A DNA stretch of 7,007 nucleotides, taken from assembly GCF_001556865.1 (NCBI RefSeq), contig NZ_LSJY01000076.1, forward strand, positions 1 through 7,007, read 5' to 3'. Source of the DNA: Sphingobium sp. CCH11-B1. GTDB taxonomy: Bacteria > Pseudomonadota > Alphaproteobacteria > Sphingomonadales > Sphingomonadaceae. The position numbers and the translations under genes were made by a program. Below, piece by piece: positions 1 through 5,453 of the stretch. Position 1 is the stretch's first letter; every line of letters starts with the position of its first letter. The notes beneath the pieces were generated by a model. The model was not told where the DNA came from. It did not search any database and saw nothing but the letters and a program-made list of their open reading frames with translations.

Positions 1-89
1 CCGGCGCCGACGAGACCGCCGGCCCCGCCACCCAGGGCACCGAGGCCGGCCTCGGCCAGTCCTCCGCCGAACACGCCTTCGCAAGCTAA
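1..89 (+). CDS. C-terminal tail of an unidentified protein (5' truncated)
   Basis: The reading frame is open from the left edge (first full codon at 3) to a TAA at 87-89, giving 28 residues. The tail is rich in Ala, Gly, Thr, Glu and Gln and looks disordered (it ends ...SSAEHAFAS). It contains no domain, so the product cannot be named. The strong intrinsic terminator just downstream on the same strand supports this being the true 3' end of a transcribed gene. The TA operon that follows is on the opposite strand, so this gene belongs to a different transcription unit whose body lies outside the window. Confidence 0.6.
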   Translation, partial: GADETAGPATQGTEAGLGQSSAEHAFAS

Positions 90-117
90 CGCTGCGCGAC
101 TCTCGTGAATCACCCAG

Positions 118-151
118 GCCCTCGCTCTAACGAGCGGGGGCTATTTTTTTT
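118..151 (+). terminator. Rho-independent terminator
   Basis: A 10-bp stem pairs 118-127 with 132-141 (one G-U pair, otherwise Watson-Crick), closed by the tetraloop TAAC. After TA, it is followed by eight consecutive T at 144-151. It lies 28 bases after the stop codon of the plus-strand gene at the left edge and would end that transcript. On the minus strand the T run becomes an A run before the stem, so it should not terminate the PIN toxin message by the usual mechanism. Confidence 0.9.
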
Positions 152-189
152 GCTTCACCGCCCCAGCCCAGGCCCTGCCTCTCCGACCC

Positions 190-756
190 TCAGCCAGCCC
201 TATAGAGCAGAACGCGACCGGTCGGCACAAGCTGCAGCAGGTAGTCGAAGTCAGCGACGTTCGCGGTCAGCACCGTGAAACCGAGTTTCTGCGCCTGAAG
301 GAAAAGTACGCAGTCGTGCAGCGCCTTGAGCCGTGCGTCCCGTGCGTAACCCTGTATGCGCGACAGAACGCCGCCGAGAAGAGCTGCGCGCCCGAGCACT
401 TCGGCGTCGGGCGTGAAGACGCGGTGATCCGGCATGGCCTCGATTTGCGCCCTGATCACCTTCACCACGCCAGCCGTGCGGGGATCACCCGGATCGAGCA
501 CGCCGATAGTATGCATCAGCTCTTGAATAGCCACGGTCGAATGGTTGACTTGCCGTCCATCGACAAGCTGCTCAACCAGTGTCGGGGCGCGACCCTGCAT
601 CTGATCGATATAGACACATGTGTCGAGCAGCAGCGCTTGTCCGCCCAGTGCATCCTGCTCCGCGAACGGGAGAATGTCGTCTGGCCGCCGCGCCAAGGTA
701 CGGCGCGGGTCGAAACGCGCCCAGCGCATCGCTGCTGTAACATCGAAGCCCGACAT
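190..756 (-). CDS. PIN-domain (VapC-like) toxin with N-terminal extension
   Basis: A predicted PIN-fold endoribonuclease of 188 residues, expected to act in the cytoplasm as the toxin of a type II toxin-antitoxin pair by cutting RNA with Mg2+ or Mn2+. The acidic PIN residues are visible: Asp45 in LLLDTCVYID, Glu79 in AIQELMH, Asp148 in LHDCVLF, and the C-terminal TANVADFD motif (Asn166, Asp169, Asp171). It is longer than a classical VapC of about 130-140 residues because some 40 residues (WARFDPRRTLARRPDDILPF region) precede the first acidic strand. The ATG follows the antitoxin stop after one base (TAATATG), so the two are almost certainly co-translated, antitoxin first. The acidic set appears complete, so the enzyme is probably active. 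Family membership is clear; the RNA target is unknown. Confidence 0.85.
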   Translation of the reverse strand: MSGFDVTAAMRWARFDPRRTLARRPDDILPFAEQDALGGQALLLDTCVYIDQMQGRAPTLVEQLVDGRQVNHSTVAIQELMHTIGVLDPGDPRTAGVVKVIRAQIEAMPDHRVFTPDAEVLGRAALLGGVLSRIQGYARDARLKALHDCVLFLQAQKLGFTVLTANVADFDYLLQLVPTGRVLLYRAG

Positions 757-757
757 A

Positions 758-1105
758 TTAGAAGCCGAGCTTCAGATCCGGATCCACCTTGCCGCGCGCA
801 GCTTTGAATTTCTCGGCGAACTTGTCCTCAAGAGCGATGTTGGCGAGGGCGAACTCGATCAGATCAGTGTCCGTCTCGATGCCCGTTCGAGCCTTCGCCT
901 TTTCGACGAGAGCAGGGCTAACCCGGCCGCCGATCCGGCCGCTCTTCTCGTGTAGCAGCCCCGACCGCTGCGCGGCGGCCATCACGGCTTCCACTTGGGT
1001 ACCATGAACCGTCAGGAGATGGCCGGTCCCGACACTGCGCTTGCCCGACCAGCCGCCTTGGTGTTTCCCGCCGTCAGTACGGCGCGCTCCGCTGTTCTTA
1101 GCCAT
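758..1105 (-). CDS. Putative RHH-type antitoxin of the PIN toxin
   Basis: A 115-residue protein lying directly upstream of the PIN toxin gene in the same operon, so by position and size it is the antitoxin. Residues about 57-92 (RIGGRVSPALVEKAKARTGI, then a second helix ending in LANIAL) fit a ribbon-helix-helix DNA-binding fold: a short strand followed by two helices. The C-terminal 23 residues are charged and end in DPDLKLGF, a likely toxin-binding tail. The first ~45 residues are basic and Gly-rich and are not part of a minimal RHH antitoxin. The ATG at 1105-1103 has only a weak upstream purine stretch as ribosome site. A promoter 32 bases upstream supports this start. Autoregulation by the RHH domain is expected from the family but no clear operator palindrome was found. 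Assignment as antitoxin is strong from context, moderate from sequence. Confidence 0.75.
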   Translation of the reverse strand: MAKNSGARRTDGGKHQGGWSGKRSVGTGHLLTVHGTQVEAVMAAAQRSGLLHEKSGRIGGRVSPALVEKAKARTGIETDTDLIEFALANIALEDKFAEKFKAARGKVDPDLKLGF

Positions 1106-1137
1106 TGTCTCGTGTCCAACAAAATCCGATTTCGTTC

Positions 1138-1166
1138 AACATAGCGTACTTGGTCCCAGTCTTCAA
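1138..1166 (-). promoter_or_regulatory. Predicted sigma70-type promoter of the RHH-PIN operon
   Basis: Reading the minus strand, a -35 box TTGAAG (1166-1161) and a -10 box TATGTT (1143-1138) are separated by exactly 17 bases; each box matches 4 of 6 consensus positions. Transcription would start near 1131, leaving a leader of about 25 nucleotides before the antitoxin ATG at 1105. Prediction only. Confidence 0.6.
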
Positions 1167-1273
1167 GTTTGCTCACCAGTTTTCCTGTCCGCTTCAATCC
1201 CCGCCCGACCGGCCTGCGGCCGTAGAGAGGAGGGGGGAGCGTGGCTCCTGTCCAATCGCGACGGGAGACAATC

Positions 1274-1792
1274 ATGTCCGACATCATCGACCTCGGCGGT
1301 GCCCCAGCCAACGAGGACTGCGCCCAGCTTGGGCACACGCCCGATTTCGAGCGGCTGAACCGGCTCGAAGTCGCCGCCTACCGCGCCGCCATCATTGGCC
1401 GTTTCGGCCCGCCGCCCGACGGCTGCACGCTCGTGTCGGTCACCAACCGGCACGACTTCGGCGTCTATTATTCGCTTGGCCTCAAGGTCGATGCGGCTGC
1501 CTATCGGCGCAATCCCGCGGTTGCCGCCTATACCGAGGGCGCGCAGGATGGCCTCGAAAGCTGGGTCGAGGCCGGGTTTGCGCCGCCAGTTCGCTATGAG
1601 GACGGCGCTGCGCCGACCATCGATCGGGACCGCATCGATGACATCGTCACCGGCGCGCTTCTCGCGACGCGGCCCAAAGCCGACGGACGGTTCGCCATCC
1701 CGGACTTCGAAATCCTTCACCGTAATCTCGCCGCCGCCTACCCGACCAGCGCCGAGGCCGCGAAGGTCCTGATCCAGGAGATCGACGCATGA
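1274..1792 (+). CDS. Conserved-looking hypothetical protein, first gene of the DUF cluster
   Basis: A 172-residue soluble protein with no signal peptide or membrane segment. I do not recognise a named family. The central part (residues 45-105) alternates predicted strands and helices around a NRHDFGVYYSLGLKVD segment and a Trp/Gly stretch (GAQDGLESWVEAGF). The ATG at 1274 is preceded by GGAG (1264-1267) at 6 bases. An in-frame GTG at 1241 has an even stronger purine site (AGGAGG, 1228-1233, 7 bases away) and would add 11 residues, so the start is not settled; I prefer the ATG because the added residues (APVQSRRETI) look like leader. A weak plus-strand promoter (TTGCTC at 1169, 18 bases, TTCAAT at 1193) is possible. 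Its stop overlaps the next start by 4 bases (ATGA), so it is co-translated with the DUF6878-like gene. Confidence 0.75.
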   Translation: MSDIIDLGGAPANEDCAQLGHTPDFERLNRLEVAAYRAAIIGRFGPPPDGCTLVSVTNRHDFGVYYSLGLKVDAAAYRRNPAVAAYTEGAQDGLESWVEAGFAPPVRYEDGAAPTIDRDRIDDIVTGALLATRPKADGRFAIPDFEILHRNLAAAYPTSAEAAKVLIQEIDA

Positions 1793-2259
1793 CCCAGCAA
1801 CCCGCTTCCATCCAGCCGGCTACCGAGGCCGCGATCGTCGCGGAGATCGAGACCGGTCTCACCGCGGTCCAGGCCGTCGCGGCGCGCTGCAAGGCGGCCT
1901 TCCTTCCATTGCTGCGCGAACACGGCATCGCGCGCGTCGAAATCCACTATGACGGTGGCGGCGACGAAGGCAGCGTGGGTGATGTCTTCGCCTATCGCGA
2001 AGATGCCAGCGCACAGCTTCCGACCATCCTGTGCGACCATTTCGCGCTCGAATTTAATGGCTCTGTCACGACGCGGACGATCGGCCTCGAAGATGCTCTG
2101 GCCGCGTTCGCCGAGAATGCGGTCTGCGCTCATCATTGCGGTTGGGAGAACGGCGAAGGGGCCCACGGCATCATCGGCGTCGATGTCGCTTCCGGCTCGG
2201 TGACACTGACGCACAACACCCGCTTCATCGACTATGACACCAGCGAGACGGTGCTCTAG
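1789..2259 (+). CDS. DUF6878-like protein
   Basis: A 156-residue, acidic, cytoplasmic protein of unknown function. The core resembles DUF6878 proteins as I remember them: a VEIHYDGGGDEGSVGDV segment near residues 46-62, a HHCGWENGEGAHG segment near 119-131, and a closing strand region SGSVTLTHNTRFIDYDTSET. No catalytic motif can be named with confidence. The start overlaps the preceding stop (ATGA at 1789-1792), and AGGAG at 1776-1780 lies 8 bases upstream, both supporting this ATG. Only two bases separate its stop from the next start. The family assignment is from memory of homologues and was not searched. Confidence 0.8.
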   Translation: MTQQPASIQPATEAAIVAEIETGLTAVQAVAARCKAAFLPLLREHGIARVEIHYDGGGDEGSVGDVFAYREDASAQLPTILCDHFALEFNGSVTTRTIGLEDALAAFAENAVCAHHCGWENGEGAHGIIGVDVASGSVTLTHNTRFIDYDTSETVL

Positions 2260-2261
2260 CG

Positions 2262-2663
2262 ATGTCGCATTGCCATTATCATGCGCTGAGTTCGGTCCGC
2301 CGGTGGGGCGGTAATACCGAGGACTATCTGCCGCTTCACCAGTGGTTCGACGAGTCCAAGAAGATCATCGCCGATCCGCGCCACCGCGCCTTGAGGCATC
2401 ATGCCGAGGGCATTTTTCTCCTCGAGACGATCTTCGGCGTTACGATCCGCAACAGCGACGGCCGGGACATTCCGGTCCGGCTCATCGGGGAGCAGCATGT
2501 CGCAGAGGATCTTGGGCGGATACCGTCCTTTGCCGACTGGGCGCGGCTCATCCAGCCGATGCCGTGGATCCTGCGCGGCAACCCTGCGGGCTCGCCGGGT
2601 CTCGATCCCGAGCTTGGCGCTCCAGTTCCCGGTTCACGTGACCCTGTCCCTGCTATAGCCTGA
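2262..2663 (+). CDS. DUF6915-like protein with a C-terminal extension
   Basis: A 133-residue protein of unknown function. The first ~105 residues match the DUF6915 pattern I recall: HCHYHALSSVRRWGG at the N terminus, LHQWFDESK, HRALRHHAEGIFLLETIFG in the middle, RLIGEQHVAEDLG, and IPSFADWARLIQPMPW near the end. Several conserved His residues (His3, His5, His7, and the HRALRHH cluster) might bind metal, but that is conjecture. Homologues as I remember them stop soon after the PW motif; here about 26 Pro/Gly-rich residues follow and look non-conserved. It starts 2 bases after the DUF6878-like stop without a good Shine-Dalgarno sequence, which suggests translational coupling. The end of the gene runs through the predicted promoter of the next gene. 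Confidence 0.8.
   Translation: MSHCHYHALSSVRRWGGNTEDYLPLHQWFDESKKIIADPRHRALRHHAEGIFLLETIFGVTIRNSDGRDIPVRLIGEQHVAEDLGRIPSFADWARLIQPMPWILRGNPAGSPGLDPELGAPVPGSRDPVPAIA
2633..2659 (+). promoter_or_regulatory. Predicted alphaproteobacterial promoter, leaderless start for the DUF7673-like gene
   Basis: TTCACGT (2633-2639), 12 bases, then GCTATAGC (2652-2659) is a close match to the Caulobacter housekeeping pattern TTGACGS-N10-14-GCTANAWC. The -10 box TATAGC ends 8 bases before the ATG at 2668, so RNA would begin at or beside the start codon. No Shine-Dalgarno sequence is present there, in agreement with a leaderless message. Prediction only. Confidence 0.5.
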
Positions 2664-2667
2664 TCCC

Positions 2668-2979
2668 ATGGACCAGGGACCCTTCAGCGAAGCCGCCGCG
2701 CGCAATGCCCTCGACCGGCTGATCGAGATCGCTCGGTCCGACACCGGGCAGGCGCGCCGGGTCGCGAACTTCCTGCTTGCATGGTGGAATGGAGAGGATT
2801 GCGGTCATTTCCCTATCGCCGATCTGTTCGGCGTCGATGCCACGATCGCAACCCATATGACAACCATCATCGGGTTTCTCGGCCAGCATGAAGGCGCGAT
2901 CTATCCCGATGCCTTCGGCCGCAAGGCCGAGATGATCGAGTTGGTTCGCCGCTGGCGCGACTTCGCAGAGGACGGCTGA
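2668..2979 (+). CDS. DUF7673-like protein
   Basis: A 103-residue cytoplasmic protein, mostly helical. It resembles DUF7673 proteins as I recall them: ALDRLIEIARSDTGQARRVA near residues 14-33, FLLAWWNGEDCGHF at 34-47, LFGVDATIATHM as the next helix, and a YPDAFGRKAEMIELVRRWR ending. The family is found on plasmids and accessory islands and has no known activity. It begins 4 bases after the DUF6915-like stop. The lack of a ribosome site and the -10-like TATAGC 8 bases upstream suggest it can also be read from its own leaderless transcript. The DUF number is from memory and not searched. Confidence 0.75.
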   Translation: MDQGPFSEAAARNALDRLIEIARSDTGQARRVANFLLAWWNGEDCGHFPIADLFGVDATIATHMTTIIGFLGQHEGAIYPDAFGRKAEMIELVRRWRDFAEDG

Positions 2980-3004
2980 ACGCTCGCCTCGACGCGCCTT
3001 CCGC

Positions 3005-3012
3005 GCTATGAT
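3005..3012 (+). promoter_or_regulatory. Predicted -10 element (GCTATGAT) before the 65-residue ORF
   Basis: TATGAT at 3007-3012 matches the -10 consensus at 5 of 6 positions within the alphaproteobacterial GCTA context. It ends 8 bases before the ATG at 3021, the same geometry as at the DUF7673-like gene. A TCGACGC (2989-2995) resembles a -35 box but lies closer than usual (12 bases between hexamers), so the -35 is uncertain. Confidence 0.4.
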
Positions 3013-3020
3013 CGAGTCCC

Positions 3021-3218
3021 ATGACCGAGCTCGATCCCCACACGCTGCGCGTCGCCGCTTCGCTCGTTCGATCACGGATCAAGACGCTCAAGCTCGACGG
3101 CCGTATGGACGGTCTGCAGCGGTTGGGCGCGCAGCGCACGGTCACCCAGCTCGCCGTGGACCTCGAAGTATCCGCCGACCATGTCGGGCCTCCCCGCTGC
3201 CGCAAGCGCACGGCCTAG
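3021..3218 (+). CDS. Small hypothetical protein (65 aa)
   Basis: A short ORF of 65 residues that I do not recognise. Residues 1-50 are predicted helical and charged (TLRVAASLVRSRIKTLKLDG, then LQRLGAQRTVTQLAVDLEVS); the last part turns Pro/Arg-rich (GPPRCRKRTA). It is co-oriented with its neighbours, 41 bases after the DUF7673-like stop, and has a -10-like TATGAT box 8 bases before its ATG but no Shine-Dalgarno sequence. That shared start geometry is the best argument that it is real. The alternative is a decayed or spurious ORF, since high-GC DNA keeps frames open by chance. Confidence 0.5.
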   Translation: MTELDPHTLRVAASLVRSRIKTLKLDGRMDGLQRLGAQRTVTQLAVDLEVSADHVGPPRCRKRTA

Positions 3219-3410
3219 ACTTGCCGGTTGGGCGGTAACGCCGCTCGCACCTTCCGACCATCGATGACCAGGGCCGCGGATATCCTCCCCGCGTCTCCTG
3301 CGGCCCGCGCTCCGCGCACGAAAAGGGGAGCGGGGGAGGGGAAGGGGCCGCGCCTGTCTCCGAGACCGGGGACGCGCCTTGCGCCGCATCCCTTTCCTTC
3401 AGGAGCCAGC
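3219..3410 (+). other. G-rich intergenic leader of the 231-aa gene
   Basis: This 192-base stretch has no convincing gene. An in-frame upstream extension of the next CDS is open, but its translation is Arg/Pro-rich and protein-unlike. It contains a CCGC/GCGG hairpin around 3293-3303, the four-tract G-quadruplex motif, a GTCTCC/GGGGAC hairpin after it, and finally the AGGAG ribosome site at 3401-3405, 5 bases before the ATG at 3411. I could not place a promoter in it. Confidence 0.5.
3325..3347 (+). promoter_or_regulatory. G-quadruplex-forming motif in a 5' leader
   Basis: Four G tracts of 4, 5, 4 and 4 residues (3325-3328, 3332-3336, 3338-3341, 3344-3347) are separated by loops of 3, 1 and 2 bases. 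This meets the canonical intramolecular G-quadruplex pattern with four-layer potential and very short loops. It lies on the coding strand about 64 bases before the ATG at 3411, so it could form in the mRNA leader as well as in DNA. A regulatory role is inference. Confidence 0.55.
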
Positions 3411-4106
3411 ATGGCCAACCACTTCACCAAGGCGAGCTTCACGCTCGCCGTCACGCCCGCCGAGGCCGAGGTCCTGCGCCTGATCGAGGATGCCATCGAG
3501 GCCCTCGACGATGCTCCGCTCGAAACGGATGCACGCGCCGCGCGCTTCTCCGCGCTGGGCCCGGCTTTCGCGACCTGCTTCCCGCCGGCCGATGCCGACC
3601 CGTTCTTGGGCTTTCTCGAAATCTTCTCCGATCCCGACTATCCCCGCCTTGGTTTCACCCTGCAGGTCGATCCTCCCGGCACCGGCGATACGACCGGCGT
3701 GTGGATTCACGGCGAGCAGGTCGACATCGAGGCCGCCGCGGCGCTGATCCAGGCCACGGCACGTTCCGCGCTTCCCTTCGGCTTCGAATATGCCCTCGAT
3801 TGCGATCGCATGCGTCCGGGTGAGTTCGGCGGCGGCTTCGTCGTGATCCGCGAGGACGACATCGAATTCGGCGGCTCGGGCCGAGGCCTCGAAAAGGCCC
3901 TGACCCGCCGTCCCGGCGAGGCCGAGCACGGCCTAGTCATCGCCACGCGGGATGCCGAGGAGGGCCTGCTCTTCTGGAACAGCGAAGCGGGCTTTGGTTC
4001 GCTCGAAACCGCGACCGTCTTCTCCGAGGCCGAGGCCTCGAACACCGACCTGCCGATCGCAAACGACCAGCCGGAATGGCTGGCCCTGCCGGCGCCGCTC
4101 GCCTGA
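3411..4106 (+). CDS. Hypothetical protein, 231 aa, acidic
   Basis: An unrecognised cytoplasmic protein with no signal peptide or transmembrane segment. Residues 1-35 form a charged helix region (VLRLIEDAIEALDD). Residues 62-100 are strand-rich (FLGFLEIFSDPDYPRLGFTL, then GVWIHGEQVDIEAA). A further alpha/beta stretch runs from 121 to 165, and the C-terminal quarter carries LLFWNSEAGFGSLETATVFS (residues 186-205), a pattern seen in several plasmid-borne hypothetical proteins. I chose the ATG at 3411 over the longer in-frame start at 3228 because of the ideal AGGAG 5 bases upstream and because the added 61 residues are low-complexity. It lies 60 bases before the 312-residue gene, probably in one transcript. 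Function unknown. Confidence 0.8.
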   Translation: MANHFTKASFTLAVTPAEAEVLRLIEDAIEALDDAPLETDARAARFSALGPAFATCFPPADADPFLGFLEIFSDPDYPRLGFTLQVDPPGTGDTTGVWIHGEQVDIEAAAALIQATARSALPFGFEYALDCDRMRPGEFGGGFVVIREDDIEFGGSGRGLEKALTRRPGEAEHGLVIATRDAEEGLLFWNSEAGFGSLETATVFSEAEASNTDLPIANDQPEWLALPAPLA

Positions 4107-4166
4107 TCGCACCGGACCGCCGCCATCAAGCGCGACGCACAGACCCCCAAGCCGGAGTATCTCGCC

Positions 4167-5105
4167 ATGCCGACCTGTGACGTCGTCTTCACGGCGCCCA
4201 TCCCCGACTGGATCCTCGCCAAAGCCGAGGCCGAGGATGCGCGCCGCGCGCGCAGCTGGCTTCTTTCCCAAAGCTGGTACGAGCGCCGGCGCATGGACTG
4301 GGCCGCCAAGCGGACTATCGTGCCGGAAAGCAGCCAGTCTCCGGTCCAGCACGAAGCTGTTCTCGCGCTCGATTGTGAGGACAGCGCCAGCCCTGCCTCG
4401 GGAGCGCTCACCCTCCGCCTCTGCGTCACCGTCCGTCAGGGCGAGGATCCAGTCGAGAAGGCACGCCGCGTGCTCGACCTTCCTCGTACCGGCAGAACCA
4501 AGCGCCGGGTCTTCAACCGAGACAGCATATGGGATCGGGGCTCGTTTAGCGCCGTCAGGGGAAACAGCGTCATCGGTCCCATGCCGCCGGACTGGCCGGA
4601 AGGCCGCATGCTCACCGACTATTCGAGCCATCTCGGCAGCTATGGACAAGGGGGCGTCGGCCTCTCGGGCTGGCAGTGCAATCGCGGCTCGTGGATCGTT
4701 CTGCCGCTCACCGGGTCTGACGGGTGGATCTGGCTGACCCGTGAGGAGATCACCCCGGCCGAGGATTTCCGGTCGCTCCGGGCTGCCATCGACCAGCGCA
4801 TCCTTGGCGTGCATCCCGACCAGATTGCGGATTTCACGCCGTGGGAGCATCGCTATGCCGGCCATGAGCGCATAGCCGACATGCCCGACTTCGGCGACGA
4901 GAAGGCGACCATAGAGCGCTTTAAGACTACCGAGGCCGGGTTCGTTCTGGAGGCCGCCAACGGCCTCACCCGCTGGCGCTTTGCCATGGGCGACGATCTG
5001 CCCCGTCCCATCTGGGCCGGCTCCCGCGAGCCGCGCCTGCTCGCCGAGGGCGAATCCGTCGCCGAGGCCTTCCTGCTGGCCCATGACTGCTATCTCGAGG
5101 TGTGA
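4167..5105 (+). CDS. Hypothetical protein, 312 aa, Trp-rich
   Basis: An unrecognised soluble protein and the largest complete gene in the window. It has 13 Trp residues. The N-terminal 50 residues are helical and basic (ILAKAEAEDARRARSWLLSQ, then WYERRRMDWAAKR). The middle region holds a Gly-rich segment YSSHLGSYGQGGVGLSGWQ (152-170) followed by two strand-like Trp stretches, SWIVLPL and DGWIWLT. The C-terminal part repeats strand-rich motifs around FVLEAANGLTRWRFAM and PIWAG. No catalytic motif is evident. GGAG at 4154-4157, 9 bases before the ATG, is the ribosome site. It follows the 231-residue gene by 60 bases without a terminator, so the two are likely co-transcribed. Function unknown. 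Confidence 0.8.
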   Translation: MPTCDVVFTAPIPDWILAKAEAEDARRARSWLLSQSWYERRRMDWAAKRTIVPESSQSPVQHEAVLALDCEDSASPASGALTLRLCVTVRQGEDPVEKARRVLDLPRTGRTKRRVFNRDSIWDRGSFSAVRGNSVIGPMPPDWPEGRMLTDYSSHLGSYGQGGVGLSGWQCNRGSWIVLPLTGSDGWIWLTREEITPAEDFRSLRAAIDQRILGVHPDQIADFTPWEHRYAGHERIADMPDFGDEKATIERFKTTEAGFVLEAANGLTRWRFAMGDDLPRPIWAGSREPRLLAEGESVAEAFLLAHDCYLEV

Positions 5106-5140
5106 GACGCCAGGGCCGAGGTCCCTGTTGCTGTCCGTCA

Positions 5141-5169
5141 TTGAAATGGCCGACCGCAATGTATATGTC
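5141..5169 (+). promoter_or_regulatory. Predicted vapBC promoter
   Basis: The -35 box TTGAAA (5141-5146) is followed after 17 bases by TATGTC (5164-5169), or after 15 bases by the better hexamer TATATG (5162-5167). This AT-rich patch stands out in GC-rich surroundings. RNA would start around 5176, shortly before the Shine-Dalgarno sequence. The -10 region overlaps the first copy of the direct repeat, as expected for an autoregulated TA promoter. Confidence 0.6.
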
Positions 5170-5179
5170 TATGTATATG
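5159..5179 (+). repeat. 9-bp direct repeat ATGTATATG, candidate VapB/VapBC operator
   Basis: Two perfect copies of ATGTATATG (5159-5167 and 5171-5179) are separated by TCT, a 12-base period that is close to one helical turn, so both copies would face nearly the same side of the DNA. The first copy covers the -10 box and the second covers the expected transcription start. TA antitoxins commonly bind repeated sites here; that this is the operator is inference. Confidence 0.5.
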
Positions 5180-5192
5180 CAAGGAGGACCGC

Positions 5193-5453
5193 ATGGCACG
5201 ATCCGAACCGATAGCCTCGCGGGAAGCCAAACTGTTTCGCAACAACAAGAGCCAGGCCGTGCGTATCCCGGCCGACTTCGAGCTTCCCGGAACGAGCGTC
5301 ATGATCCACCGCGACGGCGAGCGGCTCATTCTCGAACCGATCCGTCGGCGGAATATCCTCGAAGTCCTTGCGAGCCTCGACCCGCTCGGACCCGATGACG
5401 AGTTCCCGGACGTCGACAATACGCTGCTGCCGGCCAAGGCCATAGACCTTTGA
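5193..5453 (+). CDS. vapB: VapB antitoxin (AbrB/MazE-type DNA-binding)
   Basis: An 86-residue antitoxin that should neutralise the adjacent VapC and repress its own promoter. Residues 12-50 carry the swapped-hairpin AbrB/SpoVT/MazE pattern: AKLFRNNKSQAVRIP, then the ELPGTSVMIHRDGERLILEPI strand pair. The C-terminal 35 residues (NILEVLASLDPLGPDDEFPDV...) are acidic and probably thread over the toxin active site. The length is normal for the family. AAGGAGG at 5181-5187, 5 bases before the ATG, is the strongest ribosome site in the window, favouring high antitoxin production. The last four bases, TTGA, are shared with the vapC start, so translation is coupled. The promoter and the repeated operator-like site lie directly upstream. 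Confidence 0.93.
   Translation: MARSEPIASREAKLFRNNKSQAVRIPADFELPGTSVMIHRDGERLILEPIRRRNILEVLASLDPLGPDDEFPDVDNTLLPAKAIDL

Noticed and set aside
113..176. CCCAGGCCCT repeated at 113-122 and 167-176 as a possible attachment site
   Set aside because: The ten-base GC-rich copies lie on either side of an intrinsic terminator, with no integrase or tRNA nearby; chance similarity is the simpler explanation.
161..200. Minus-strand G-tract run downstream of the PIN toxin gene as a G-quadruplex
   Set aside because: Only three short-spaced tracts are present; a fourth needs a loop of about 11 bases, outside the canonical pattern.
316..807. 163-residue plus-strand open frame opposite the PIN toxin
   Set aside because: The minus-strand frame carries a complete PIN motif set and an operon partner. 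The plus frame shows Cys/His/Arg-rich noise and crosses the toxin/antitoxin boundary.
3228..3410. N-terminal extension of the 231-aa protein by 61 residues
   Set aside because: The extension is Arg/Pro/Gly low-complexity and is encoded by the G-rich leader; an ideal AGGAG sits directly before the ATG at 3411.
3707..4429. 240-residue minus-strand open frame
   Set aside because: It is Ser/Arg-rich and low in hydrophobic pattern, covers two plus-strand genes in antisense, and is a shadow of their codon bias.
5111..5127. CAGGG/CCCTG hairpin after the 312-aa gene as a terminator
   Set aside because: It has only five pairs with a seven-base loop and no T run after it, so termination is not supported.
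3933..5159. 408-residue minus-strand open frame
   Set aside because: It lies antisense across two plus-strand genes with ribosome sites and the gap between them. Its translation is Arg/Ala/Gly-rich without domain-like pattern, typical of antisense frames in GC-rich DNA.
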